Assembly: GCF_001113365.1 (NCBI RefSeq)
Contig: NZ_CKYA01000005.1
Span: 62,001-126,000 of the forward strand
From: Streptococcus pneumoniae
GTDB taxonomy: Bacteria; Bacillota; Bacilli; Lactobacillales; Streptococcaceae
Direction of reading: 5' to 3'
Length of the DNA stretch: 64,000 bases
The notes under the pieces were generated by a model that had not been told where the DNA came from, did no database searches, and saw nothing but the letters and a program-made list of their open reading frames with translations. A program made the translations under genes and the position numbers. Of the stretch, positions 19,915-29,099 are shown in pieces. Position 1 is the first letter of the stretch. Each line of letters opens with the position of its first letter.

Positions 19915-20921
19915 TATTTCACAAATTCGTTGGTGAAGCCTTTGTCTGTCAAGTCTTCTTTAAGGATACCATTTTCTTTATCCCATTTGTAGAAGGCATT
20001 CCAGCGAGCTGCATCAAATTGACCCCATTTTTCCTTGTCGCTTGCGTATTCTTTTGACAAGTATTTTTGAGATTCGATGACAAAGTCACGTTTTTCCTTG
20101 AGTTCAGGTGCATTTTTGATGAGGATATCAGCTGCTTCTTCTGGATGCTCCATAGCATATTGGTAACCTTTTTTGATAGCTTGGATGACTTTACGAGCTT
20201 CTTCTTTATTGTCTTTCAGATAGTCGTTGTTTGCGATGATAACTGGTGAATAGTAGTCAAATTCTTTAACGTAGTCTTTCAAGTACATGAAATTAGCATC
20301 TACACCTTGAGATTTAGCAAGAATTCCGTCCCATCCATAGTAGATCCAAGCAGCATCAAAGACGCCATTGGCAATCGGTGTGATTGAGTTTGAGTCGTTA
20401 TTTGGTACTTTTTCAACCTTCTCAAAGTCTCCACCTTGTGATTCTACCAAGGTTTTCAACATTGCAAGCTCAGTCGGGTCATTCCAAGTTCCGTATTTCT
20501 TGCCAACCAAGTCTTTTGGACTACTTACATTGTCAGATTTACGAGAGATGATTCCTGATGTATTGTGTTCAACAATAGCTGCAACGGCAGTGATTCCTGC
20601 TCCTTTTTCCAATTTCTTAGCCATGTAGTCTTGGAAATACACTGCAAATGGTGCCTTACCATTGATAACCAAGTCAGAAGAACTTTCTTCTGGTGGCAAT
20701 TTCAAATCAACATCCACTCCAGCTTCTTTGAAATAACCTTTTTCCTTGGCAACATAAAGCCCTGTGTGATTGGTATTTGGCGTCCAGTCTAGGATAAAGT
20801 CAATCTTCTTGAGTTCTGCCTCTTTGTTATCCTTAGAAGTAGTTCCTTGACCACAGGCCACAAGCACAACGGCTACAAGAGCTGTTAAAACAGTTAAAAA
20901 CACTTTCCATGTTTTTTTCAT
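19914..20921 (-). CDS. Thiamine-precursor-binding lipoprotein (NMT1/THI5-like, ThiY-type)
   Basis: A 335-residue substrate-binding lipoprotein. The signal peptide ends in LVACGQG, giving a lipobox with lipidated Cys at about 23. The mature part has the NMT1/THI5-like pattern (DFILDWTPNTNHTGLYVAKEK), which binds pyrimidine precursors of thiamine in ThiY. The stop overlaps the ATPase start. Control by the TPP riboswitch upstream supports the substrate class, but the exact ligand is not shown. Confidence 0.87.
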   Translation of the reverse strand: MKKTWKVFLTVLTALVAVVLVACGQGTTSKDNKEAELKKIDFILDWTPNTNHTGLYVAKEKGYFKEAGVDVDLKLPPEESSSDLVINGKAPFAVYFQDYMAKKLEKGAGITAVAAIVEHNTSGIISRKSDNVSSPKDLVGKKYGTWNDPTELAMLKTLVESQGGDFEKVEKVPNNDSNSITPIANGVFDAAWIYYGWDGILAKSQGVDANFMYLKDYVKEFDYYSPVIIANNDYLKDNKEEARKVIQAIKKGYQYAMEHPEEAADILIKNAPELKEKRDFVIESQKYLSKEYASDKEKWGQFDAARWNAFYKWDKENGILKEDLTDKGFTNEFVK

Positions 20922-20961
20922 TTTGATTTCCTCTTTTCTTTTTCAGAAACATCCCTTCTTC

Positions 20962-21723
20962 TTATGAACGTTTCCATTTAATCACATATTTTTCACTGAC
21001 ATCAACCAGCTTCATACCCAGAAGGCTGATAATCGATACCAGAATAATAATAGCAAACATGGTATCATACTGAAACAGTTTCTTGGACTGAATCATGTAG
21101 ACACCTAGTCCTTCAAAGCCTCCCAACCACTCAGATACCACTGTTGTGATAAAGGCGTAGGAGACACTAACCCTCAGACCTGCATAAAAGTAAGGCAGAC
21201 TGACAGGGATTTTAAAATGCCACAGGATTTGCCAAGGTTTGGCCCGCATCAGACTAAACAAGGTCAGCATATCCTTGTCGCAATGCCTAAAACCGTCCAA
21301 AATGCTGACGATGATAGGGAAGGTTGTCGTCAAGATAATCAGGACAATCTTAGGCAAAATGCCATAACCTAGCCACAAGACCAAGATAGGAGCTATGGCA
21401 ATGGTCGGGATAGTCTGAACAACCACCATCATAGGGTAAATCAGGTCATTGAGCCAAGTCAAACTGTCCATGAGTACAGCCATGAGACAGGCAATCAAGA
21501 CTCCCAAAATTAGACCTAGCAAAGCCACTCTCAAGGTCGCCCAGCTATGGTACCAGAGAAATTCTCTATCACGAACAAAGGCCTGAAGAATTTCAAAAGG
21601 TGTCGGCAGGATAAACTTGGGGAGAAGTTTAAGAAAACCTGCTAACTGCCAGATTGACAAGACTCCCAGAAAGCCCAATAGACTAATGTGTCGTCTCAGT
21701 ATACTTTTCAAGTTTCTCATCAA
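20962..21723 (-). CDS. ABC transporter permease, thiamine-precursor type
   Basis: A 253-residue membrane protein with about six helices and the BPD_transp_1 EAA-type loop (FSLMRAKPWQILWHFKIPVSLPYF is the region, near residues 155-178). It belongs to the SsuC/TauC/ThiX class. Its 5' end overlaps the 3' end of the thiamine-binding protein gene by 41 bases, so the two are probably coupled. It provides the membrane channel for the lipoprotein and ATPase encoded next. Confidence 0.87.
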   Translation of the reverse strand: MMRNLKSILRRHISLLGFLGVLSIWQLAGFLKLLPKFILPTPFEILQAFVRDREFLWYHSWATLRVALLGLILGVLIACLMAVLMDSLTWLNDLIYPMMVVVQTIPTIAIAPILVLWLGYGILPKIVLIILTTTFPIIVSILDGFRHCDKDMLTLFSLMRAKPWQILWHFKIPVSLPYFYAGLRVSVSYAFITTVVSEWLGGFEGLGVYMIQSKKLFQYDTMFAIIILVSIISLLGMKLVDVSEKYVIKWKRS

Positions 21724-21973
21724 TACTTAAAATCTCTCCTACATTTATTTTGACATTGGCAAAGACATTATCTGCCTCCTGCCCTGCCACTTCCAGCGCT
21801 TCTTTGAGAATACGCATGAGCTCATCAAACTCCCCTTCCAAGACCGTTTCAAATGGTGTCACCACCATGGTCACTTCTTGAGCTTGCAGGTAAGCAATGA
21901 CCTGATCGATAACAGCTATCCGATCAATCCCCTGCGCTAGGGGTAAAACTTGCAAGGCAATGCTTGCTTTCAT
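21683..21973 (-). CDS. MTH1187/YkoF-type thiamine-binding protein
   Basis: A 96-residue protein of the thiamine-binding (MTH1187, DUF77) family. It shows the typical pattern: a start ASIALQVLPL, a middle MVVTPFETVLEGEFDELM and a C-terminal helix ending VDEKLEKY-like. It is first in the operon behind the TPP riboswitch. The start at 21973 is set by GAGGAGG seven bases upstream; the longer frame to 22024 would run through the riboswitch terminator. Confidence 0.88.
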   Translation of the reverse strand: MKASIALQVLPLAQGIDRIAVIDQVIAYLQAQEVTMVVTPFETVLEGEFDELMRILKEALEVAGQEADNVFANVKINVGEILSIDEKLEKYTETTH

Positions 21974-21999
21974 AAAAACCTCCTCTTCTCGTTTTCCTT

Positions 22000-22132
<133 letters not shown>

Positions 22133-22197
22133 ATATATTATATAGATATATGATAGCGCAAAATAAGAAAAATGTCAAGGAAACTGCTTACAGAAAA

Positions 22198-22219
22198 GAG
22201 CAGGAAAAATTTCCTACTC
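22198..22219 (-). terminator. Terminator of cbpD
   Basis: On the minus strand GAGTAGGAAA pairs with TTTCCTGCTC and is followed by TTTTCTG, eight bases after the stop codon. Confidence 0.75.
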
Positions 22220-22226
22220 CAATTTT

Positions 22227-23573
22227 CTATACTCGTTCTCCATCACTGTTTACTCTGTAGCCATCCACCGTCGTATTAACAGCTAAGACACCTGAAGAGT
22301 AAGAATAATACCACTTACCAGAAACTTGATACCAGCCTGTTTTCATTGCCCCTGAACTATCCAGATAATACCACGAGCCATTTTCCTTTAACCAGCCTAT
22401 CTGCATTTCACCAGATGATTTCAAATAATACCAGCTAGATCCATCTTTCAACCATCCCGTTGATTTAGACCCATTTGATTTAAAATGATACCAACTACCA
22501 TTTATTTTCTTCCAACCGACAGTCGATCCATTATTTGAGCTATAATTAGAGCTATTCCCTGATTGGTTCTGATAATTCTGTGAAGAAGTCACACCCTCTA
22601 ACTGGATATAACGACGACTTCCGTTATAAGCCGTATAACTCAACCACTTGTAGCCGTCTTTTTCGAGAATTTGATCATAATGAACCTTCTCCCCAGGATA
22701 ATAGTAATCAATCGCAGTTGCGCTAGCTAGTGGCTGATTTTTGATAGCAGACTTGGTCTTAAAATAGTGAGTTCCTCCTGTTGAAGAAAGACTAGAATTA
22801 CCTAGAGGATTTTTATTCACAGCCTCCAATTGAACATAACGATAGCTTCCGTTATAAGCTGTATAACTCAACCACTTGTAGCCGTCTTTTTCGAGAATTT
22901 GATCATAATGAACATTCTCCCCAGGATAATAGTAATCAATCGCAGTTGCGCTAGCTAGTGGCTGATTTTTGATAGCAGACTTAGACTTGAAATAATGTGT
23001 TCCTCCTGTTGAAACTGAGGTTTGACTATTCCCAACACTGCCACCAGCCAAATCTTTAAAATGAATAAATCCTGTCATCGTATTTGCTTTTATACTTCGT
23101 TTATTATAGGCTTCTGTATAACCATAGTTATATTCCTCGATCTCAATCTGATCTCCCATTACATTTGACACCCAGGCAACATGCCCATAAGTTCCTGCAG
23201 TAGACCAAGCAATGGAGCCAATCGTCGGTGTATTATCTACACGATAGCCTTCACGACGAGCACGATGCCCCCATTCATTCGCATTTCCATAAGCCCTTGG
23301 AATCTCAAAACCATTGACACTACTCAAGCGAAAGGCTGCAAATGAAGTACACTGACGAGAATACATGCGCCACTGATCAATCTCCTGGCTCCCATTTTTA
23401 TAATAAACAGGATAATCATCCCCTCGCGCAATCGATCCATTCCCTCCGGAATAGGCATAGACACTATCGCCAGTTGCTAGCATCAATCCTACTACTAAAA
23501 AGGGAACAACCTTTTTAACCGACTTTCTAAAAGAAAATCCTGTCTCTATTACTTTAAATGATGAACTTTTCAT
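22227..23573 (-). CDS. cbpD: Choline-binding murein hydrolase CbpD (competence fratricin)
   Basis: A 448-residue secreted protein, the same length as pneumococcal CbpD. It has a signal peptide (cleavage near residue 40), a CHAP catalytic domain with Cys75 (RQCTSFAAF) and His131 (YGHVAWV), two nearly identical SH3b domains (about 190-250 and 265-330), and four choline-binding repeats (about 355-448, GWxxxNGSWYYL type). In competence it lyses sister cells that lack the immunity protein. The start at 23573 is set by AGGAGG and the signal peptide. A cin-box lies about 150 bases upstream with a BOX element in between. Confidence 0.95.
   Translation of the reverse strand: MKSSSFKVIETGFSFRKSVKKVVPFLVVGLMLATGDSVYAYSGGNGSIARGDDYPVYYKNGSQEIDQWRMYSRQCTSFAAFRLSSVNGFEIPRAYGNANEWGHRARREGYRVDNTPTIGSIAWSTAGTYGHVAWVSNVMGDQIEIEEYNYGYTEAYNKRSIKANTMTGFIHFKDLAGGSVGNSQTSVSTGGTHYFKSKSAIKNQPLASATAIDYYYPGENVHYDQILEKDGYKWLSYTAYNGSYRYVQLEAVNKNPLGNSSLSSTGGTHYFKTKSAIKNQPLASATAIDYYYPGEKVHYDQILEKDGYKWLSYTAYNGSRRYIQLEGVTSSQNYQNQSGNSSNYSSNNGSTVGWKKINGSWYHFKSNGSKSTGWLKDGSSWYYLKSSGEMQIGWLKENGSWYYLDSSGAMKTGWYQVSGKWYYSYSSGVLAVNTTVDGYRVNSDGERV
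22607..23012 (-). repeat. Duplicated SH3b-coding segment in cbpD
   Basis: Two nearly identical DNA segments repeat with a period of 228 bp (for example GTATAACTCAACCACTTG at 22633 and 22861). They encode the two SH3b domains. The near identity, even at silent sites, suggests recent duplication or gene conversion. Confidence 0.85.
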
Positions 23574-23596
23574 TCTTCCTCCTTGAAATAGTATAG

Positions 23597-23700
23597 TACT
23601 CAATGAAAATCAAAGAGCAAACTAGGAAGCTAGGCGCAGGCTGTACTTGAGTACGGCAAGGCGAAGCTGACGTGGTTTGAATTTGATTTTCGAAGAGTAT
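23597..23700. repeat. BOX element in the cbpD leader
   Basis: A 104-bp A+C type BOX in the opposite orientation to the copies at 13438 and 16018. It begins TACTCAATGAAAATCAAAG, contains TACGGCAAGGCGAAGCTGACG and ends CGAAGAGTAT. It lies between the cbpD cin-box and start codon and so would be transcribed into the cbpD leader RNA. Confidence 0.9.
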
Positions 23701-23726
23701 AAATCGAAGATTACCTTCACTTAAAC

Positions 23727-23734
23727 TATTCGGA
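23727..23734 (-). promoter_or_regulatory. Cin-box (SigX promoter) of cbpD
   Basis: On the minus strand TCCGAATA matches the late-competence cin-box TACGAATA at seven of eight positions and follows a T-rich run, as is usual for SigX (ComX) promoters. Confidence 0.75.
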
Positions 23735-23744
23735 GAAAAAAGAA

Positions 23745-23767
23745 AAAGTGAGAAAATTTCTCACTTT
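23745..23767 (-). terminator. Terminator of veg, overlapping its stop codon
   Basis: On the minus strand AAAGTGAGAAA pairs with TTTCTCACTTT and is followed by TTCTTTTTTC. The stem includes the veg stop codon. The T run also forms the T-rich part of the cbpD promoter. Confidence 0.88.
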
Positions 23768-24032
23768 AGTCAAGATAATGAATCAAATTCTTTTCTGTAA
23801 GAATATCTGAGTAAGTAAAGGATTCAACGTAAACATTAGCTTGTTTATCTCCTTCCACATTCCCAAATTCCACAATAAATAGGGATGGATAAACTTCAAT
23901 TAACTTACCCAATCTATTTTTTTGGCGCTTACGTCCATTTTCCAAGGTCATTTCAATTACATGACCCTCATGCGCCTTGATTTCCTCTTTGATTTTTTTC
24001 ATCTTAGCTACATCTGTAAATGCATCTGTCAT
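23766..24032 (-). CDS. veg: Veg family protein
   Basis: An 88-residue protein of the Veg family (DUF1021), small basic proteins of Gram-positive bacteria; in B. subtilis Veg affects biofilm matrix genes. The sequence shows the family core GHVIEMTLENGRKRQKNRLG and a following beta-rich part with YPSLFIVEF. It starts one base after the dnaC stop codon, so it is cotranscribed with dnaC. Confidence 0.85.
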   Translation of the reverse strand: MTDAFTDVAKMKKIKEEIKAHEGHVIEMTLENGRKRQKNRLGKLIEVYPSLFIVEFGNVEGDKQANVYVESFTYSDILTEKNLIHYLD

Positions 24033-24033
24033 T

Positions 24034-25386
24034 TTATGCCTCCCTTTTTGAGATACTTGAAAATTTATTGTATTCTTTTTGGAAAATCAATTCCACTGTT
24101 CCACGAGCTCCACTACGGTTTTTCTCGATAATAACTTCCACCTTATTATTTGGGATGCCTTCCTCTTCTTCACCACCACGCTCATAGTAATCGTCACGAT
24201 AGAGAAAAGCTACGATATCAGCATCCTGCTCGATAGATCCCGATTCACGAATATCAGACAAGACTGGCCTCTTGTCCTGACGTTGTTCTACACCACGAGA
24301 AAGCTGACTCAGAGCAATTACGGGAACTTTCAGTTCCTTGGCTAGGATTTTCAACTGACGTGAAATTTCTGAAACCTCTTGTTGACGATTTTCCCGACCA
24401 GTTCCCGTGATAAGCTGCAAATAGTCTATCAAAATCAAACCAAGATTTCCAGTTTCTTGAGCTAATTTACGGGAACGAGAACGAATCTCTGTAATCCGAA
24501 TCCCTGGCGTATCATCGATATAGATACTTGCATTAGCTAAATTCCCTTGAGCAATGGTATATTTTTGCCACTCCTCATCAGTCAATTGACCCGTACGGAT
24601 AGAATGCGATTCCACCAAACCTTCTGCCGCCAACATACGATCCACTAAACTTTCCGCACCCATTTCGAGCGAAAAGATAGCAACCGTTTTGTCCAACTTA
24701 GTCCCAATGTTCTGAGCGATATTCAAGGCAAAGGCTGTCTTACCAACCGCTGGACGGGCTGCTAGGATAATCAACTCCTCCTCATGAAGTCCAGTCGTCA
24801 TATGATCCAAGTCACGATAGCCTGTCGCAATACCTGTAATATCGGTCGTTTGTTGCGAGCGAGCTTCCAGATTTCCAAAGTTGACATTCAACACATCTCG
24901 AATATTCTTAAATCCACTTCGATTTGCATTTTCGCTGACATCAATCAGGCCTTTTTCTGCCTGAGCAATGATTTCATCAGCTGGTTGTGAAGCCTCGTAA
25001 GCTTGGTTGACAGACTCTGTCAACTTGGCGATTAAACGCCGTAGCATTGCTTTTTCTGCAACAATCTTAGCATAATACTCCGCATTAGCAGAAGTTGGCA
25101 CAGAATTGACAATCTCAACCAAGTAAGACAGGCCACCAATATTCTGTAAATCACCTTGATTATCAAGAATGGTACGAACCGTTGTTGCATCTATAGCATC
25201 GCCACGATCGGATAAATCGACCATAGCTTGGAAAATCAAACGATGGGCATACTTAAAAAAGTCTCGAGACTCAATATATTCTCGCACAAAAACAAGCTTA
25301 CTCTCGTCAATAAAGATAGCCCCTAAAACGGATTGCTCAGCTAAGATATCTTGAGGTTGTACTCGTAACTCTTCTACTTCTGCCAT
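24034..25386 (-). CDS. dnaC: Replicative DNA helicase (DnaB family)
   Basis: A 450-residue hexameric helicase of the replication fork (called DnaC in Firmicutes, DnaB in E. coli). The N-terminal DnaB domain includes PQDILAEQSVLGAI. The RecA-like motor has Walker A ARPAVGKTAFALN near residue 210, LILIDYLQLI and QLSRGVEQR. It is 44 bases downstream of rplI, the common rplI-dnaC pairing. Confidence 0.97.
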   Translation of the reverse strand: MAEVEELRVQPQDILAEQSVLGAIFIDESKLVFVREYIESRDFFKYAHRLIFQAMVDLSDRGDAIDATTVRTILDNQGDLQNIGGLSYLVEIVNSVPTSANAEYYAKIVAEKAMLRRLIAKLTESVNQAYEASQPADEIIAQAEKGLIDVSENANRSGFKNIRDVLNVNFGNLEARSQQTTDITGIATGYRDLDHMTTGLHEEELIILAARPAVGKTAFALNIAQNIGTKLDKTVAIFSLEMGAESLVDRMLAAEGLVESHSIRTGQLTDEEWQKYTIAQGNLANASIYIDDTPGIRITEIRSRSRKLAQETGNLGLILIDYLQLITGTGRENRQQEVSEISRQLKILAKELKVPVIALSQLSRGVEQRQDKRPVLSDIRESGSIEQDADIVAFLYRDDYYERGGEEEEGIPNNKVEVIIEKNRSGARGTVELIFQKEYNKFSSISKREA

Positions 25387-25429
25387 CAGACTTCCCTTCC
25401 TTTTACAATCTTGTCAAGAAGGTGTAAAC

Positions 25430-25882
25430 TTATCCTTCTTTCACACGAAGATTGATTACACTTGTGATATCTTGATAGATTTTCACTGGTACATCGATTA
25501 AACCAACTGCTCGAATCGGAGCTTGTACTTGAATATGACGTTTATCAATCTTAATTCCAAATTGCTTTTGCAATTCTTCTGCAATTTTCTTATTGGTAAT
25601 AGAACCAAAAGTACGTCCATCTGGACCAACTTTTTCAACAAATTCTACAACCGTTTCTTCTGCTTCAAGTTGGGCTTTAATTGCTTTTGCTTCTGCAATC
25701 ATCTCAGCGTGAGCTTTCTCTTCGGATTTTTGTTTACCACGAAGTTCACCTACAGCTTGAGCAGTCGCTTCTTTTGCTAGGTTCTTTTTGATAAGAAAGT
25801 TTTGCGCATACCCTGTTGGTACTTCCTTAATTTCGCCTTTTTTACCTTTTCCTTTAACATCTGCTAAAAAGATTACTTTCAT
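25430..25882 (-). CDS. rplI: 50S ribosomal protein L9
   Basis: A 150-residue ribosomal protein. The N-terminal domain has the family signature [20 protein letters not shown] followed by [11 protein letters not shown], then a long helix and the C-terminal RNA-binding domain. It overlaps the pde1 stop in an ATGA arrangement. Confidence 0.98.
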   Translation of the reverse strand: MKVIFLADVKGKGKKGEIKEVPTGYAQNFLIKKNLAKEATAQAVGELRGKQKSEEKAHAEMIAEAKAIKAQLEAEETVVEFVEKVGPDGRTFGSITNKKIAEELQKQFGIKIDKRHIQVQAPIRAVGLIDVPVKIYQDITSVINLRVKEG

Positions 25883-27852
25883 TCTTCTTTCTCCTTTTCC
25901 TTTATTTCATTTAATACAATTTCTGTCAGTTTTTCACCTGCTTCTGACAAGGTTAAATCTTTAATTTGAGCTGCTGCCAAATTAAAGTGACCTCCACCTC
26001 CCAGTTCTTCCATAATCCGTTGTACATTCAGCTTACTACGACTGCGAGCTGAGATGGATATAAAGCCTTGTGTATTCTTCGCAAGAACAAAACTCGCTTC
26101 AATACCTGACATAGCTAACATGGCATCTGCTGCCTTACTAATAACAACTGTATCATAGCATTTCGACTCCTTAGCCTCTGCTATTAGTACATCTGAACCT
26201 AATTTACGCCCCTGTAAAATCAGTTCATTGACCTCACGATATTCTTCAAAATCTGTCGCAGCGATTTCTTGGATAGCAATACTATCACTTCCGCGCGTTC
26301 TGAGATAGCTAGCAACATCAAATGTCCGACTCGTTACTCGCGAGGTGAAATTTTTAGTATCCAACATCATACCAGCCATCAAGACGCTTGCTTGCATACG
26401 ACTCAAACGATTTTTCTTAGAATTCTGGAACTGAATCAATTCCGTTACCAACTCACTGGCACTGCTTGCACCACTTTCTATATAAGTGATAACTGCATTG
26501 TCTGGGAAATCCTGATCCCTTCTGTGGTGGTCAATAACGATGGTCTGTGTAAACAAATCATAAAAATCTTTTGATAATGTTAAGGCTGTCTTTGAATGGT
26601 CTACAAGAATCAACAAAGAACGATTGGTCACCATCCCCATTGCATCCTTAACAGACAACAACTTCGTAACTCCTTCTTTTTCTAAGAATGAAACAGCTCG
26701 TTCAATATCTGGAGACATTTGTTCTTCATCATAAAGAGCATAGCTATTTTCAATCACATTGCTGGCGAACAACTGCATACCTACAGCAGAGCCCAAGGCA
26801 TCCATATCTAAATTTCTATGTCCAACTACAAACACTTGATCCACACTACGAATCTTATCAGATATGGCTGTCATCATTGATCGAGTACGGGTACGAGTGC
26901 GCTTGATGGACGCAGCCGACCCACCGCCAAAGTAGACTGGATTTTTCGTTTCATCATTCTCCTTGACAACCACCTGGTCGCCACCACGTACTTCAGCCAA
27001 GTTCAAGTTGAGCAAAGCAACTTTCCCTATTTCATCATGATTTCCATCGCCATAAGAAAATCCCATACTTAAGGTCAAGGGCAACTGCCTCTGTTTCGAC
27101 TCTTCTCTGAAAGCATCAATAACAGAAAATTTATCATTCATCAAGCCCTCAAGCACCGTGTAGTCAGTAAATAGATAAAATCGATCCATACTTACCCGAC
27201 GAGAAAACATCATGTATTTTTCTGAAAACTCTGATATAAAATTAGCTACAAAACTATTGATTTGACTAATATCTGACTCAGAAGTTGCATCCTCCAAATC
27301 ATCATAATTATCCACAGACACAATCCCAATCACTGGTCGACTCGTTACTAATTCATCTGTTATAGCTTGCTCCCTGGATACATCTACAAAATACAAAACA
27401 CCGGAAGAAGCATCCATATGAACAGCATAACGCTTCTCACCCAGTTTGGCATAAGTAGACGGATTTCCTACTGAAGCCTTGATAATCGTTTGAACAGCTT
27501 CCAAATCAAAATCGCCATCTTCCTTGGTCAAAATCAATTCAGCATAGGGATTAAACCACTCAACCTCTCCAGAAGATAAATTCAATTTCATAACACCTAC
27601 AGGCATCTGTTCCAATAGAGATGTCAAACTTTCTTCCGCTTGGTGGTTTACATACTGGATTTGTTCTACTTCACTCCTTGTATAATGCACTCTCAGTTTC
27701 TTAAATAAAAAAACATAGCCTCCTACAAAAAGAAACAAAATTAAAAGCGTCAACAGATTATTATTAACAAAAATAATGAAAGTGGATAAGACTCCAAACG
27801 CAATCAATCCTACTAGAATAGGAAAAATTGGACTTACATAAAATTTTTTCAT
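25879..27852 (-). CDS. pde1: Cyclic-di-AMP phosphodiesterase GdpP/Pde1 (DHH-DHHA1)
   Basis: A 657-residue membrane protein that hydrolyses c-di-AMP. It has two N-terminal membrane helices (about 10-55), a PAS-like region (about 75-150), a degenerate GGDEF domain (about 165-300), then the DHH domain with DALGSAVG and the motif IDHHRRDQ, and the DHHA1 domain with [12 protein letters not shown] at the end. The start at 27852 has AAGAGG upstream; the frame is open further but unsupported. It is first in a unit with rplI-dnaC-veg. Confidence 0.94.
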   Translation of the reverse strand: MKKFYVSPIFPILVGLIAFGVLSTFIIFVNNNLLTLLILFLFVGGYVFLFKKLRVHYTRSEVEQIQYVNHQAEESLTSLLEQMPVGVMKLNLSSGEVEWFNPYAELILTKEDGDFDLEAVQTIIKASVGNPSTYAKLGEKRYAVHMDASSGVLYFVDVSREQAITDELVTSRPVIGIVSVDNYDDLEDATSESDISQINSFVANFISEFSEKYMMFSRRVSMDRFYLFTDYTVLEGLMNDKFSVIDAFREESKQRQLPLTLSMGFSYGDGNHDEIGKVALLNLNLAEVRGGDQVVVKENDETKNPVYFGGGSAASIKRTRTRTRSMMTAISDKIRSVDQVFVVGHRNLDMDALGSAVGMQLFASNVIENSYALYDEEQMSPDIERAVSFLEKEGVTKLLSVKDAMGMVTNRSLLILVDHSKTALTLSKDFYDLFTQTIVIDHHRRDQDFPDNAVITYIESGASSASELVTELIQFQNSKKNRLSRMQASVLMAGMMLDTKNFTSRVTSRTFDVASYLRTRGSDSIAIQEIAATDFEEYREVNELILQGRKLGSDVLIAEAKESKCYDTVVISKAADAMLAMSGIEASFVLAKNTQGFISISARSRSKLNVQRIMEELGGGGHFNLAAAQIKDLTLSEAGEKLTEIVLNEIKEKEKEE

Positions 27853-27871
27853 TCCAAACCTCTTGGCACCC

Positions 27872-27880
27872 ATTATACCA
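27872..27880 (-). promoter_or_regulatory. Extended -10 promoter of pde1
   Basis: On the minus strand TG-G-TATAAT lies 20 bases before the pde1 start codon. Confidence 0.7.
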
Positions 27881-27988
27881 TAATACCCCTCAAAAAGCGA
27901 CTTTTAAGGAAGTTTATGGCTATTAGCATTAACAGTTTAGCTGTTAGTTTATACATTCAGTCTCTATTTCTTCTTGATTTGAACATAA

Positions 27989-28021
27989 AAAATAGAGGAA
28001 GAAGTAGTCATCCTCTATTTT
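27989..28021 (-). terminator. Terminator of the FabK-like gene
   Basis: An 11-bp perfect stem AAAATAGAGGA / TCCTCTATTTT with an 11-base loop, followed on the minus strand by TTTATG. It ends the lysR-led operon and marks the left edge of the accessory island. Confidence 0.88.
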
Positions 28022-28055
28022 CTTCATTAACGATAGTTTCTTTAACTAAAAGAGA

Positions 28056-28994
28056 CTATTCTCCAACTTCTATCTGAAGACCTTTCAATCTTTCTTGGGC
28101 TTGGCTTACAATAGACTCTATAATAAACTTACAAGGTTTGATTTCTTTGACTAACCCCGCAATCTGACCACTCATCATTGAACCATTTTCTGTATCTCCT
28201 TCATAAACCGCTTTAGAAAGAGATCCGATAGTAATTTCCTCTAATTCCTCACGGTTAGTTCCTTTTTGCTCTAATTCAATATAATGATCAGTCATGGCAT
28301 TTCGGATGCAACGAACTGGTGCCCCAGCAATCCGTCCAGTAACAGCAGTTGCCGTGTCATTTGCCTCCAAAACTGCTTCTTTGTACTCTGTAGCAATCGG
28401 ACACTCATCTGAAGCTAGAAAAACAGTTCCCATCTGCACACCTGCTGCTCCTAAAGCAATGGCTGCAGCTAGTCCTCTACCATCCGCAATTCCTCCTGCT
28501 GCGATAACAGGAATCGTAACAGCATCTACAATTTGCGGGATAAGGGCCATAGTGTTACTTTCTCCGATGTGACCACCTGCTTCTGAACCTTCTGCAATAA
28601 CAGCATCAACTCCGAGTTCTTGCATTTTTTGAGCATGTTTCACACTAGCAATAACTGGAATAACCTTAATTCCAGCTTCCTTCAAATAAGGCATGACATG
28701 TTTTGGTGTTCCCGCCCCAGTTGTAACAACAGGCACTTTTTCTTCGATAATAACTGTAACAATATCTTTGATATTCTTCATCATCAACATAATATTGACA
28801 CCAAAAGGCTTATCTGTCAACTTTCTTAACTCACGAATTTCTTCACGTAACTGTTCTCCAGTCATCCCACCAGAGGCAATAATTCCCAATCCCCCAGCTT
28901 CTGATACAGCTGCAGCTAATTGATAATGAGAAATTTGGGCCATAGCTCCTTGAAAAATTGGATATTTAATTTGTAAAAGTTTTGTAATAGACAT
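28056..28994 (-). CDS. FabK/nitronate monooxygenase-like flavoprotein
   Basis: A 312-residue TIM-barrel FMN protein of the enoyl-ACP reductase II / nitronate monooxygenase group. Visible motifs are YPIFQGAMAQISH at the start, AEGSEAGGHIG (about 134-144), PVIAAGGIADGRGLAAA (about 164-180) and GAAGVQMGTVFLASDE. The housekeeping streptococcal fabK normally lies in the fab cluster, so this would be a second homologue. Its place in a short-chain acyl-CoA cluster suggests it may reduce an enoyl thioester such as crotonyl-CoA, or oxidise a nitroalkane; sequence alone does not decide. Confidence 0.8.
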   Translation of the reverse strand: MSITKLLQIKYPIFQGAMAQISHYQLAAAVSEAGGLGIIASGGMTGEQLREEIRELRKLTDKPFGVNIMLMMKNIKDIVTVIIEEKVPVVTTGAGTPKHVMPYLKEAGIKVIPVIASVKHAQKMQELGVDAVIAEGSEAGGHIGESNTMALIPQIVDAVTIPVIAAGGIADGRGLAAAIALGAAGVQMGTVFLASDECPIATEYKEAVLEANDTATAVTGRIAGAPVRCIRNAMTDHYIELEQKGTNREELEEITIGSLSKAVYEGDTENGSMMSGQIAGLVKEIKPCKFIIESIVSQAQERLKGLQIEVGE

Positions 28995-29099
28995 GTGAAT
29001 ACTCCTTTATTTTCTGTTGCTTCTTGTTGGCGTATGGGTAGTCATCCCACCTGATCCAAGTCAACAAGAAAATGAAATCATTTGTCTCCTTATATACGA

